The notes: a model not told the origin generated them from the sequence alone. Shown: positions 35,201-46,425, counted from the stretch's first letter. The stretch: DNA of 64,000 nucleotides from Diplolepis rosae (GCA_030998225.1 JAPYXD010000466.1:7791001-7855000); one strand, 5' to 3'. Translations and numbers: made by a program.

Positions 35201-38200
35201 TTCTACATGGGTTTGAGAAAATGTGTAATTCACATCATCTGTAATATTATTATACAATTGGTCCACAGAAAGATTTAAAATTAACAAATTAAATAATATA
35301 ATATAGGATTTAAATTTTATTTTCATTGTCTTATAGATATGTGGTATGCGTGAAGAAACGCAGGATGGGATGTGGGGGGCGTGGTGTGTTAAAAGATAAC
35401 ATAGTTCAAATCACCAAGCCACACAACCACCCTCCCAATGAAAACGCAGCTGCAGAAGAAGAATTCAAAACAGAATTACGATCAACTGTGACAGAGCCAC
35501 GAACATGTTTGAAACAACCTCATTTAATTTATGAACAAGTGGCTCTGGAGTAAGAAATCATTCACAAATTTATTACTCTGTGTTTATTCTTGTTACATAA
35601 GGAGAAAATATTGGGGTTCAATGTAGGAAATGAAAATTAAAACTACTAAACTCAATGGGAGACTGAGGATAAACTCTGATTCGTTTTATATTATAAAAAA
35701 AAAATAAATAAATAAAATGATACCCAATCAAAGAACAGGATGCGTGATGCTTAGGAAACTTTTTATTGCGACAACCGTCTTTGAAAGAATATTGGTTCAG
35801 AAATTAACTTGTTAGATTATGCGCGATAGTAAACATCAGACAACTCTCTGAAACATTCATTGAAAGTTACACACGTGTTTCTTATACTGAATTCCTTTAT
35901 TTCCTATAGGTTTCTCTCTATGTATAAGAATATTAATACAATTTATATCAAATTGTTTAATCCTCTCACCTTAAACTAATGCGAATTGGAACCAGTAAAA
36001 TTTTCAAGTTGCTCATAACAATTTTTTTATAACATAATGTATTTTTTTCGGCAATTTGAATTGCACTTTTTTTATCTATAAATTAGATACTGAAATCGTG
36101 AAATCCCAATTCGTACCTGTGTACGGTTTATGGGTGCTGGAATAAAGTGTACGGTGAGAGGGATAAAATACAGTTAGTATTTTTATTTGAAATTAAATAA
36201 ATAGGAATGAAGCTGCAGCTGCAAGGCACCCATACACAAGCAAACGAGCCAGTATTCACAGGTGGAGGAAGTCGGTGGTGCCTCCTTTCCCCACCTCCAT
36301 TTTCCATTTTAATGAAATTTTGAAGATGGATCAATGGAAACCGTATCTTCAATACATGGGAGAGAAAACGTCGGCGTCAACTACTGTACTCCAGGCTACT
36401 CTAGTTGAAGCCGTCGATATGTCCAGGTCGTTATTATTTTATAATAACGACCTGCTTGTCAACATCAAAAACACAATGGAGATACATATCGACGGCACTT
36501 TTAAATCGAGGCCTAGAGTACCAGGAGTGTACCAGTTGTTGACTTTCATTGCAATGAAAAGCGACCAGGTAATATATATATATATATATACTATAGTAAT
36601 TTTTTACGTACCACTATGGGCAAAAACTAAGGTGAATTTTGTTATAAAATGAAAAATATTTATTTATTTATCCAAATCAATCTCATCCCCTCCAAAGTAA
36701 TCCTCTCCCGATATAATGAACTTACGCCAACGTGTTTTTCAATCGTCGAAACACTTGTTAAATTCGATTTCCGGAATTGCCTTAAAAGCCTTCTTCGATT
36801 CGGCTTGTATCTCTTCAATCGTGTCAAAACGGTGTCCTCAAAGTGGTCTTTTCAGTTTGGGGAATAGCCAGTAGTCACACGGAGCCAAATCAGGCGAATA
36901 TGGTGGTTGTGGAACAATATGAGTTTAATTTTTGGTGAAAAAGTATCGAAGAATCAATGCAGTGTGAGTCAGTGCATTATCGTGATGCAAAAACCACGAG
37001 TTGTCTGGCCCAGAATATATTTGAAAATGGTGTTGACTGATCTTGTTGAAATGCCAATAGTATCAGCAAGCTCTCTAATTGACAATCCACGATTTTTAAG
37101 CACCAAATCTTTGATTTCCATGATGTGCCACTAGAATGTTCTTGTTTTCGATAGAGCCTGGTCACCAAAGGCCTTCTGCAACATCCTGAACGATTTTGGA
37201 GCAGAAATTTCATTCCGCACACAAAATTTAATGGCACTTCTTTGCTCAACAAATTCAGACATTGTAAAAATCACTTTTAGTCGTTTAGAAAACACAAGCG
37301 TAACTATGTTATAAATGATGACATTGACATGAAATTTGGCACAGATGTCAGTAACAGTAGGACCAACATAAAAATAAAAGAGTTTACCCGAATCGGTTAG
37401 CCCGCGAAGTTTAAATTAAAAATTCACATTAGTTTTTGCCCACAATAGTAATTCCAAGAATTTAACTCATATTGTAATTGATGTTTTGATACAACTGATG
37501 AAATAAAATTCATTACAGGGCATACCTTTTGCTTGGTGCATAATGGAGCGGAAGTCAAAATCGGCATACCTCTCTGTGTTGACGGAACTTTTTTGTCGTT
37601 TAGGACAAAACGAAATTCGTCCACAGAGAGTTATGTCCGATTTTGAAAATGCTATCAAAGCCGCAGTAAAAGATGTATTAGGAGTAGATTGCTGCGGCTG
37701 CTTCTTTCATTATGCACAGGTTCGTATAATTTTTGTGAATATCTTCATAATATGACCTTATATTTTAAATAAATTTGTTTGAATAATATTTTTTTTCTAG
37801 GCATTGGTGAAGAACGCCAAGAAGTTTGATCTGTTGAAGATTCATCCAGACAAAGAAGAAAATCGGAGGCTCCTTAACAAACTTATTGTCTTGGCTTATT
37901 TGCCAAGCAATATAATCTCAGCCACCTACCTCCTGATAAAGAGCGAATCCAAGTTACTGGACCGAGTTAATGTAGGCAAATTTTTAGCCTACCACGAGCG
38001 TTATTGGCTCCTGAACATTACGCCGGAGCACTTTTCAGTGTACCGGCTTCCGCGTAGGACAAATAATGTTCAGGAATCCAATAACGCTCGACTTGTACAG
38101 AAACTTGGGATTCGTCCTGATGCATGGAATTTCACGAATGAGTAAATTATATTAATTTGAATACAGGGTGGGACATGTGTTAACGAGTTTTTGAAATGAA

Positions 38201-40539
38201 AAAAGCACACTTTTGATAAGGAAAAATCAAAGCAGTTTTTTCCATTTATTGGATTCTGATTGTTCACTAACGGTTTGCTCACCTCGTAATAATATGAATA
38301 AAAGAAGCATAAAAAGCATTTAAATTGTTGCTAATATGATTCTGCGGTACATTTTGAGTTTGAAGGTATCTAAAGTTAATACAATAATTGTATCTTTTAT
38401 CGTTAAAAACTAAAAAAACATAATACCTGTCATTGAAGACAGTGCAAATGTTAATCAATTTCCATGACTCCGCCGTCAGGATTGACTATTTGTTAGAGTG
38501 AGATGAAAGTAGCGGTGTCCACTCCAACCAATGGTCAACTCTAAAGCATGAATTACACCTAGCGCCAAAAAATAAAATTATTTTATTAATTTAGATACCT
38601 TCAAACTCAAAATGTACAACAGAATCATAATAACAACAATTCAAATGGCTTTTATGCTCTTCTTATTCATATTATTATGAGGTCAGCGAATGGTTAACGA
38701 ATTCGCTGCCCGTTTATTGGACTGGGTCCACTAGGGGGTGTCATTTATTGCTAGTTCACAAACTTGGTAACAAATGGCCCACCATGTATACCATGTAGAC
38801 ATTAATTTATAACACATGAAATAAAAAAAGCTTTTGGTAATAACATCATAAGTTTTAAAAAATTCACTTACAGATTTTCTGACTCGATAGTAGAAAAAAG
38901 ACATTTCTTCTTTTATGTACTGGAAAATAATTTTTACAACTTTAATTTATTTCAGAAAATCTCGTTCAAGTATTGATTACGTCCCAGAGAAACATCATGA
39001 CCATCGACCTCGGGAAACCAATAGTGAAACCACTATTGGCCCGAGGTTTGATGAAGGAAATAGATTTGTTGGATAAGTGGAATAGATTAGATCTGGGACG
39101 TATCAGTGGAAAAGAGTTCGTGGATTCCATGCATCAGCACGAAGACATCGTCGATTTAGAGGGACGGATAGAGATGGCTGTTGAGGAAGTCTCAAATGAA
39201 AGCGAGCCTGGTTCTGACCACACGGACGAGGAGTATTTTCCCCAAGAGATTGTCAATAGCTTGGAGGAAGACGTTCCAATGTTTCACCAAGAAGAAGAAG
39301 AGGAACTTCTTCCCCAGGAGAGTGACAATCGCTTGGTGGAAGATATTCCAATTTCAAATCAGAGGGAAGAAGAGGAACTTTTTCCACCACAGACTGACAT
39401 CCCCTCAGTGCAAAATGTACCTCTTCTTTGCTCTGATTCAACATGGAAGCAGCTTTCATTCAACGGTCAGTACAAAAATTTCAAACTCAACTAATTAATT
39501 TGAAACTATTTGAAAAATTCAAAAGATAGTTTAACTGTAATAAATAAATTTCCTCGCGGTCTCGGTCCAGTGAACGGTCATTGAATTCACAGACCGTTCA
39601 CTAACAGTTCGCTACCCAAGTGCGAAGTTCGATACGGCCCAACACTGGACCAGCATCTGCCAAAAATTTGCCGAAGATCGGCTGTCAATATTGTGCCGTT
39701 GCTGGAATGATAACTCCGGTATGCACTTGGCTGCCAATACTGGCCCAAACTCTGGCCGCCAGCACTTTTTTTCGGCACAGCAACGGGCCGATGCTGGGCT
39801 GAACTCTGGTTTTCTCACTTCCAGAATGGTTTGCCGTGGTAAAAGTGACACATGGCCCAGTAATGTGCCGTCCATGAGCCCGACTCAGGCTCTTCTACTT
39901 TCAGATCTGGATGCCACAGTAAAAATTACAATCGACTTGGTATAGGGCCGATACTGGGCCAAGTTTCAGCTGAAGGTCGGTAAATTTAAACATTCGAAAA
40001 AGGCCGCCGGCGTCGGACCAGCACTTGACCGATGCAAATAGTGACCCTGGCCGAATAACAATAGCCGACTCTTGGCTGCCGATATTGGGCCAATATTGTG
40101 CCGTATTATCACCTTCGGCAATTCGCACTTGGGTAACCATTCGCTGAACGTGTAATAATATGAATAAGAAGAGCATAAAACATATGCAAATTGCTTCAAT
40201 TATGATTATGCGGTACATTTTGAGTTTCAAGGTATCGAAAACAATACAATTATTTTATTATCTATACGTGTTATGCTCTTCCTATTTATATGATTACGTG
40301 TTCAGCGGATGGTCAAGGAACAGTCAGTGAAAGGTAAGCAAATTCGCTGACTCCTCACTGGACAGGGTCAGCTAGGGAGCACTATGCTGAACTATATTTA
40401 AAAAATAGTATTAACTGCACGTTTTATTTTAGATTTTCTTCAGTATCTGGATGAGCCCACAACAGACCTTTCATTCGAGGATGTTGTTCTTGCCCTGGGT
40501 GCTGAGCATTGCAAATACGACATTTTCACTCCTATGTAA
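32264..40539 (+). CDS. FLYWCH-MULE transposase, seven exons
   Basis: Exons: 32264-32388, 35337-35549, 36205-36568, 37519-37719, 37801-38141, 38956-39465, 40433-40539. All introns are GT-AG. Junction phases agree (2, 2, 0, 0, 2, 1), except that exon 6 needs one base fewer: total 1861 = 3x620+1. Starts MDQPGPSRASN. The FLYWCH-like zinc finger spans exons 1-2 (GYCY, VVCVKKRRMGC, HNHPPN). The MULE DDE core has EIHIDGTFKSRPRVPGVYQ (D), VMSDFENAIKAAV (D), CFFHYAQ and RTNNVQESNNARL (E). The C-terminus has NRLDLGRISGKEFVDSMHQ, then three acidic repeats of LxEDxPxxxQxEEEE type, ending CKYDIFTPM. An extra G near 39056 would explain the frame break. The expected role is cutting at the element ends. Confidence in the model is good; activity is unknown. 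Confidence 0.8.
32836..32985. repeat. Palindromic microrepeat of TACGATGTCGTA type
   Basis: TACGACATCATATACGATG then TCGTAAATGACATCG, TACGATGTCTTATACGACG and further variants repeat every ~13-20 bases, alternating ACGATGTCGT and ACGACATCGT. This gives a self-complementary tract. Confidence 0.7.
33009..33290. mobile_element. MITE, 282 bp, ~50-bp TIRs
   Basis: AATAATATAATTAACTCTG and CAGAGTTAATTATATTATT are inverted ends. Similarity runs in to GTTAAAATTTGGCAAAGAA (left) and its reverse at 33243. The interior is non-coding. Confidence 0.75.
33350..33990 (+). repeat. ~137-bp tandem repeat rich in ACCCGG
   Basis: CATATGGATCCAGAAATT-type blocks recur at 33545, 33682 and 33820 (137-138 apart), each followed by AAAATATGTTTCTACxCGG and CAGTTGTCGCCTTGC. 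Shorter ACCCGG/CCGGAT motifs flank both sides. Confidence 0.8.
34491..34565 (+). repeat. Second tRNA-like SINE head
   Basis: GCAGCCGAGAGGCTTAGTCG (A-box like) and GGTTCGAACCC (B box, 34548-34558) at tRNA spacing. The sequence differs from the 9655 family. Poor acceptor pairing and its intronic setting argue for a SINE relic, not a tRNA gene. Confidence 0.5.
34960..35200. repeat. GGGCCC-rich repeat
   Basis: TAGGGCCCTAATGG, CTAGTAGGGCCCACG, CGGGGCCCTGACTAG and CGGGGCCCCACTAG recur within 200 bases, with GACTAGTTTTCC and GGGAAAACTCGTC as an inverted pair. Likely a small non-autonomous repeat of unknown class. Confidence 0.5.
35552..36204. other. Intron 2 of the MULE gene
   Basis: Donor GA|GTAAGA at 35550, acceptor AAATAG at 36204. 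AT-rich; I see no repeat or frame in it. Confidence 0.6.
36618..37444 (-). mobile_element. Internally deleted mariner inside MULE intron 3
   Basis: Inverted ends TGGGCAAAAACTAAGGTG and, reversed, TGGGCAAAAACTAATGTG are close to TA on both sides. The minus-strand gene (37262 to ~36668) has the N-terminal HTH (EQRSAIKFCVRNEI, SFRMLQKAFGDQALS, LSIRELADTIGISTRSVN), then jumps to HDNALTHT and PPYSPDLAPCDYWLFPKLK and ends near DYFGGDEIDLDK. The middle of the DDE domain is missing and frames shift. Without it intron 3 would be ~120 bp, normal for insects. Confidence 0.85.
38142..38955. other. Intron 5 of the MULE gene, holding a foldback element
   Basis: Donor GA|GTAAAT, acceptor TTTCAG. 38250-38740 is a foldback: GTAATAATATGAATA, CGGTACATTTTGAGTTTGAAGG and their reverse complements form ~110-bp arms ending in AGCGAATTCGTTAACC-like tips. 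Confidence 0.7.
39466..40432. other. Intron 6 of the MULE gene, nested foldback elements
   Basis: Donor AACG|GTCAGT, acceptor TTTTAG. It starts with a 40-bp SINE tail fragment. A second foldback of the intron-5 family (39540-40400: GTAATAATATGAATAAG, GTACATTTTGAGTTTCAAGG) is split by another element at 39610-40140. That element has ends GCTACCCAAGTGCGAAG and TCGCACTTGGGTAACC and a GC-rich interior full of GGCCGAT/TGGGCC motifs. Confidence 0.65.
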
Positions 40540-40562
40540 TGAAGATTGCGGTATGAATAGCC

Positions 40563-40811
40563 CTGTTAAAACTTTAGTTTATATGTAGGTGCACGCTCTC
40601 TTGAGAGTACGCAATGCACATATATATGGGTGGAGTCCCATGAATGAGATTAGTAGAATAGTGGAATAGTCAGTCACCAATAGTGTGATTGCATTAGAGT
40701 TTGAGAAATTCGTCAAACTCTTAAGCTATCACACTATTAGTCAATGAATACTTCAATATTCTACTAATCTTATTGATAAGAGTCCAGCCCAAAAAGTTTT
40801 AACAGGGGCAC
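40563..40811. repeat. ~250-bp near-palindromic hairpin
   Basis: CCCTGTTAAAACTT and AAGTTTTAACAGGG at the ends; inner arms AGATTAGTAGAATA and TATTCTACTAATCT, TAGTGTGATTGCATTAG against TAAGCTATCACACTA, loop AAATTCGT. Just downstream of the MULE stop codon. Probably a MITE; a small-RNA precursor cannot be excluded. Confidence 0.75.
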
Positions 40812-41254
40812 CAGTAACAAGATGGCTATTGAATCGTATTGACGACAAAATTTGGGAAGAAATGGAATCGAGAATAAAGCTTCTGTATGCATTAATTCAA
40901 TGCCTTGGCATTGAAATGCATCAAAAAGATTATTCTTGCTCCCGCTTTTTTCCAAATTTTGAGATATCAATGCCCTTCAATATCCACCTTTTTACTAGGT
41001 TGATTCTCTATTGTATCCATCTTCTTATTATATCGAACTTATTTGTAAATACCAAATTTTGTAAATATTTATTGTAAATAATTTTTGAATTTTGAATTTT
41101 TATTGTAAATAGATTTTATATTGTAAATATTTATTGTAAACAGTTCTTCCATTATATATAAAATTCTTAATTACCTACACTCCGTACGTACGTATATTTA
41201 TTTTTCTTCCACAATGTTTGTAAAACTTCATTCTTGTAAATATTCCATTTAAAG
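40812..41254. other. AT-rich tail of the MULE interior
   Basis: Contains a loose ATTGTAAATA repeat (41040-41150). No gene seen. Confidence 0.5.
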
Positions 41255-42217
41255 TACCCGGTAAAAAAAGAATTCAGAAAAATTCAGAATCTGGATTCCC
41301 ATTAATACGCGAATTTTCCTCCATCTAAAGTTCCACGAACGAGTAAAAAAAAAAACTAAAACCTATTCCTTTTAATCGACTTAGAAAAATGTAATGAAAG
41401 CGTATTGGGAGGAATTAAAAAGTGGAAAAATACAAAGCAGAGACTAGAAGGGAATAGAATAATGTGACTTTGACGACGCAACTGAGAATTAAATTAAGTG
41501 AATTTCTTAAAATCAATAAATATTGTATTAAAGTTATAAATTAGAGGTAAAAAAAAGAATTTAGGTAAATTATATTAAAATGTTTTCATTCATTTATGGA
41601 AAAGAGACATATTTTGACCGATTTCATATGAAATCTGTCTTGGAACACATTTTAATGATATCATAAATAACGAGAACAAGAACCTTTAACAACATTATTT
41701 TTTGTTTTTTAAAGTGACATGTTTGATAACATGTCTGATATTGACCCAAAATTCATACAAAAATTTTTTCATTTCTCGATATTTTGGCATAGGGTCAGAT
41801 TCTTTTTATTTTCATCGATTGAAATTATCACTATTAGATATAAAAATACTCAAATATTTTTCAATATATAATTTGTTTAAACAATATACACATATTTTGT
41901 GGACAGATTAGAAAGAATTAAATTAATGGAAAATACAGCAAGTAAGAATGGAATTAAAAATAACCATAAGAGGTGTGACTATGCTCGGATTAAGAGCAAT
42001 TAAAAAATTGAAAATATGTTCGCCTGCATGGAATACAACAAAACTGGCAATCGTTAAGGAAATAGAAAAGAATTGGTTTCGAAGATAAACCTATTCTTTC
42101 GTTGGGCACTTCTTCCGATGGAAAATTAGCACATTGAAAAAAAAAAAAAAAATTCTCATTCTTTCATTTCAGTCTTGAAATACTAATTTTTCGCTATTTC
42201 TCTCTTCTTGCCGGGTA
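41255..42217 (-). repeat. Inner block of right inverted end
   Basis: Inverted copy of 30471-31238 with a ~190-base extra piece at 41670-41865 (from AACGAGAACAAGAACC) and scattered differences. Ends TACCCGGTAAAAAAAG and CTTCTTGCCGGGTA. Confidence 0.8.
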
Positions 42218-43357
42218 GTGATTTGATATGAAAAGATTATCATCTGTTTAAATCAAATCAATTTTGGTCAAATTAATTGTGACTTTTCAATCATAACCTT
42301 AAAACTAGTGATTTGATATGAAAATATTATCATCTGTTTAAATCAAATCAATTTTGGTCAAATTAATTGGGAATTTTCGCACATAACCTTAAAACTAGTG
42401 ATTTGATATGAAAAGATTATCATCTGTTTAAATCAAATCAATTTTGGTCAAATTAATTGTGACTTTTCAATCATAACCTTAAAACTAGTGATTTGATATG
42501 AAAAGATTATCATCTGTTTAAATCAAATAAATTTTGGTCAAATTAATTGTGACTTTTCAATCATAACCTTAAAACTAGTGATTTGATATGAAAAGATTAT
42601 CATCTGTTTAAATCAAATCAATTTTGGTCAAATTAATTGTGACTTTTCAATCATAACCTTAAAACTAGTGATTTGATATGAAAAGATTATCATCTGTTTA
42701 AATCAAATCAATTTTGGTCAAATTAATTGTGACTTTTCAATCATAACCTTAAAACTAGTGATTTGATATGAAAAGATTATCATCTGTTTAAATCAAATAA
42801 ATTTTGGTCAAATTAATTGTGACTTTTCAATCATAACCTTAAAACTAGTGATTTGATATGAAAATATTATCATCTGTTTAAATCAAATCAATTTTGGTCA
42901 AATTAATTGGGAATTTTCGCACATAACCTTAAAACTAGTGATTTGATATGAAAATATTATCATCTGTTTAAATCAAATCAATTTTGGTCAAATTAATTGG
43001 GAATTTTCGCACATAACCTTAAAACTAGTGATTTGATATGAAAAGATTATCATCTGTTTAAATCAAATCAATTTTGGTCAAATTAATTGGGAATTTTCGC
43101 ACATAACCTTAAAACTAGTGATTTGATATGAAAAGATTATCATCTGTTTAAATGAAATCAATTTTGGTCAAATTAATTGTGACTTTTCAATCATAACCTT
43201 AAAACTAGTGATTTGATATGAAAATATTATCATCTGTTTAAATCAAATCAATTTTGGTCAAATTAATTGGGAATTTTCGCACATAACCTTAAAACTAGTG
43301 ATTTGATATGAAAAGATTATCATCTGTTTAAATTAAATCAAGTTTGGTCCTATTAAT
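42218..43357 (-). repeat. 90-bp satellite array, right arm, ~12.6 units
   Basis: Same unit and same A and B variants as 20600-30470 but inverted. The outermost unit shares the edge variant AGGACCAAACTTGATTTAA with the left arm, so both arms came from one end sequence and later differed nearly ninefold in copy number. Confidence 0.95.
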
Positions 43358-43650
43358 TGTATTATATTCAAAACAATGTTATTAATTTCACCATAAAGAT
43401 TTTTTTATATTTTACTCTTTATTGTTATGAAAAAATATACATTATGTTTATTTTATTTATGCGTATGGGATTTATTTCATTTTCAGCACCACCTAGCGAG
43501 CAGATAGGATATCTAATCTTCCATAGTTGTCTCGACACACAGCACACGCCCATCTCTTGTTTGTTTCGGTCATGCTTTTATTTTCCATAGAAAACTCGAT
43601 CGCACTACACTAGTCGGGACATTGAGACGTCGGGATTTTGATACACGTCC
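43358..43650 (-). repeat. Terminal unique part of right inverted end
   Basis: Reverse complement of 20307-20599 with one noticed difference; ends GATACACGTCC at the target duplication. Confidence 0.8.
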
Positions 43651-43658
43651 AATTTCAG
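43651..43658. repeat. Right 8-bp target duplication of the MULE
   Basis: AATTTCAG immediately after CACGTCC, followed by TAATGTGTTAC as in the empty site. Confidence 0.9.
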
Positions 43659-43814
43659 TAATGTGTTACTAATTGATATAATTAATATAATAATTAATTA
43701 TTATTAATTAATAATAATATAATATTAATATAATAATATAATATAAATATTATTATAATAAAAATAGATAATAATAAAAATATTATTATGATAATATAAA
43801 TAATTAATATACAT

Positions 43815-45349
43815 TGTGACGTGGTATTTTGTCACGCACAAGGATTGTTTTAAAAGAAATCTTTAATTTTGGAAACCTCGAGCAGAGAATCATGCCCGAG
43901 GTTGTCTGTGACAGTCAAAAGTCAGGGGTCGAGCGTAATGTGCTCGGCAGGCTCCTGACTTTGACTTACATTTTTGTTCTTTTTCTTCTTGTTATGAATT
44001 TAAATGACAGGTTACCTGAAGGGAGAGGTTAGACTCCCGGGGAACCTATTCCTATTTGCCAGACGAAGAGTTCCAACCATGCACAACACGAACTTTTATC
44101 TTTAATTCTTATTATTTTATGTTTCTTTACACTCACACGCGAGCACCACGAGATCACCACCCGGTCGATGGCGATCAATACTCGCGCCACGGATGGCTTT
44201 ACCACGAGCGATGGAAGTATTAACTGGACACGGCACCACGACACTTCAACTCACCAGGAAGAGGATCCTTGGTGCGTCAGGCGGATGTGAGTCCCGCCTG
44301 ATCAAGAACACCAAGGAGAGGAGTTCGTCGTCGCTTTGTTGATAGGTTGTCAACATACTAACCTGTGCGACGAGGTTAATTTCGCTGATCGCCACGGGGC
44401 GGCGCTAAAGATCGGCGTACTTTCGCCATCTGTCGCTCGCGAATAGGAACTCGACGTAAATATCGGTAATGTCGGTAAGCTTTGTAAGCGCCACCATCTT
44501 CCGGTTTCGCCAGCACGCCAGCGGATCTCGCCATAGTTGTTCACTCTGTGTTCGACGTTCCAAGTGGCAGGTGCCAAACTTACATCTTACCTCATATTGT
44601 TTTATAAAAGGAAAATAAGAAGCTCAAAGATGGCGAGCCGAGGTTGCTGGCGTGGACGCCGCAGGATAACAGGTAGCCGTTGACCTCTTTCAATTTATAT
44701 TGTGTTATATTCAAATTCTTCGAGTTCAGTGAGCGATAGCACTTTAGTTGGTGTGCGAATAAAACACCTCGCCACTAAGATTCCGAGGCGGCAGACTATG
44801 GGTCAGCCTCGTTAATTGAATAGTTAAATTTAAATTCAGTGTACGCGCGTATAGTATGGTCAATTCGAACTCATGAGGTCGCTTTAAGGGCACGGTTTCT
44901 TGCGCCCAGCTCATAAATCTTATTGTCGAACTCTCAAGTGTCCGCGATCGCGGGTAGTGACGCTACTCCTTACCCCGCGCTCTCCGCGGCATTTCAGTGG
45001 CCCCTGTAGCTTCGTTTACGGATGTACAGGGTGACCCGTTTGAGTGGGCCGGCCAATTTTTAGTTGCTTGTAAATTATAATTTTTGTTATTTTAGAAGAA
45101 ATAACCTGGCGCTCAACTATGTTATATTAGTAAAATTTCAAGTCAGTTTCGGTCATTCATATCAGTTAGGGTTAAGTTGCCCGGGGTGCAATATAAAACC
45201 CCAAACTTTGTAAATGCGATCCTTAAATAAATATTGTTTGTTCATCATGTGACACAAAATAGTAGTCAATAATTATTTTAAAATAAAGGAAATATAACCT
45301 AACCTCACCATTCCTCACTCCATCATTAAAAGTGAAAATTCAGGTTACA
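43815..45349 (+). mobile_element. Solo LTR, 1535 bp, 4-bp target duplication
   Basis: Begins TGTGACGTGG and ends CAGGTTACA, flanked by ACAT at 43811-43814 and 45350-45353. Removing it restores TTAATATACATATATTC, the sequence seen in the left arm (18790 region, reversed). TG...CA ends and a 4-bp duplication suggest a Gypsy-type element; no internal region remains. Short frames inside show no motif. Confidence 0.8.
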
Positions 45350-45364
45350 ACATATATTCTTCTT

Positions 45365-45540
45365 TTCTAAAAAATAGCTCCTGAAGAAAGAAATTTATCA
45401 TGTTGACAATTTGAATATTATCAAAGAATATTTGATGCTGAATAATTATCCGAATAAATTTATAGACAAATATATTAAGAAAAGAACAATAGAAATTTAC
45501 AATAAAAATAAATATATATATATATATAAATATATTATAG
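45365..45540 (+). pseudogene. Penelope-like RT C-terminal fragment
   Basis: Reads IYHVDNLNIIKEYLMLNNY, PNKFIDKYIKKRTIEIYN before AT repeats. It extends further than the same piece in the left arm. Confidence 0.65.
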
Positions 45541-45784
45541 GCCCAAATTATGTCAATCATGGAGGGGGTAAAAGACTAGTTGTGCTACCTTTTCCATATT
45601 TGGTAATGAAGCTTAAGATCGGATGAGTTGCCTTCTCCGATGACTCACTCGCCGATGAAAGTTATTACCTGGCATTAATGTTACCGTACGATTTTATTTC
45701 TTAACATTGATGTGAATTTATGACAAATAGTGACATCTAAATTTTAATGTTTGACAAAGAAAGGATTTTATAAGAAACTAATTT

Positions 45785-46068
45785 CATTATATTATGGTAT
45801 GTTAAATATTCTTATTATAATTATAAATTTGACTTTCGCTAGTTTAGTTTTATGAATAGAAAATGAGGACTGATTATTAATATTAAGTTAATCTTATTCA
45901 TTTATCATAAAAAAAATTTTAAACTATTAATATACATATATTCTTCTTTTTTAAAAAAAAGCTCCTGAAGAGGTAGTCAGTTTGACTTCGAAACGTCAAG
46001 TATTGTAACAAGATTCGTTTCTTTAATTAAAATTTCATCCACAGACATATGTATTCTGATTTTCCGAA
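45785..46068 (+). mobile_element. Penelope tail insertion with hammerhead-like motif
   Basis: Present only in the right arm: the left arm joins CTTCGGA directly to AAATTAG. 45965-45997 reads CTGAAGAGGT, a 5-bp stem AGTCA/TGACT, then TTCGAAACGTC. This fits the hammerhead core CUGANGA - stem II - GAAAC - GUC known from Penelope-like pseudo-LTRs. Stems I and III look weak. Confidence 0.55.
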
Positions 46069-46425
46069 GACGTTGTTTCCACCTACTTATTAATCATATG
46101 ATTCTCGAACGTTAAAAGTACATTGAACGTATTTTCATCATAAAGATGTACAAATTGGGGTTGAAAGATTTTTCCATAATATGTATATTTTTCTTTTTTA
46201 TTTAAAAAAATACTATTGAAAATACAAAACTCAATTTTTTACCAATAATATGTAATGTTTTTGCATGACTTTTTTAAATAAGTAAGTGTAACTGAAGAGG
46301 TTTTAGTTTTTAGATGAAAATACATAATTTGTATTCCTTGAAATAGAATTAACTGATTGTGGCTTAGTGTAAGACTAGGAAGCATTACATGGTCGAATTC
46401 ATTATACAAATCTTTTTGTTTTCAG

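Larger units (their letters stand above)
32389..35336 (+). other. Intron 1 of the MULE gene, packed with repeats
   Basis: Donor AT|GTGAGT, acceptor TTATAG. Contents are a palindromic microrepeat (32836-32985), a MITE (33009-33290), a 137-bp tandem repeat (33350-33990), a tRNA-like head (34491-34565) and a GGGCCC-rich repeat (34960-35200). The long frame at 33484-33933 is only the translation of the tandem repeat. Confidence 0.65.
20307..43650 (+). mobile_element. 23.3-kb MULE-type DNA transposon with satellite-bearing inverted ends
   Basis: Termini GGACGTGTATCAAAATCCCG and its reverse complement lie within an exact 8-bp duplication, and an empty site exists at 18917. The left inverted end (20307-31238) and right (41255-43650) each comprise ~290 bp of end sequence (one mismatch seen), a 90-bp satellite array and an inner block. 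The interior (31239-41254) holds one FLYWCH-MULE gene on the plus strand with MITE-filled introns. Foldback/NOF of Drosophila pairs tandem-repeat TIRs with a MULE-type protein, but is far smaller and its repeats are 10-31 bp. The insertion itself is directly shown; movement by its own protein is inference. Confidence 0.85.
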
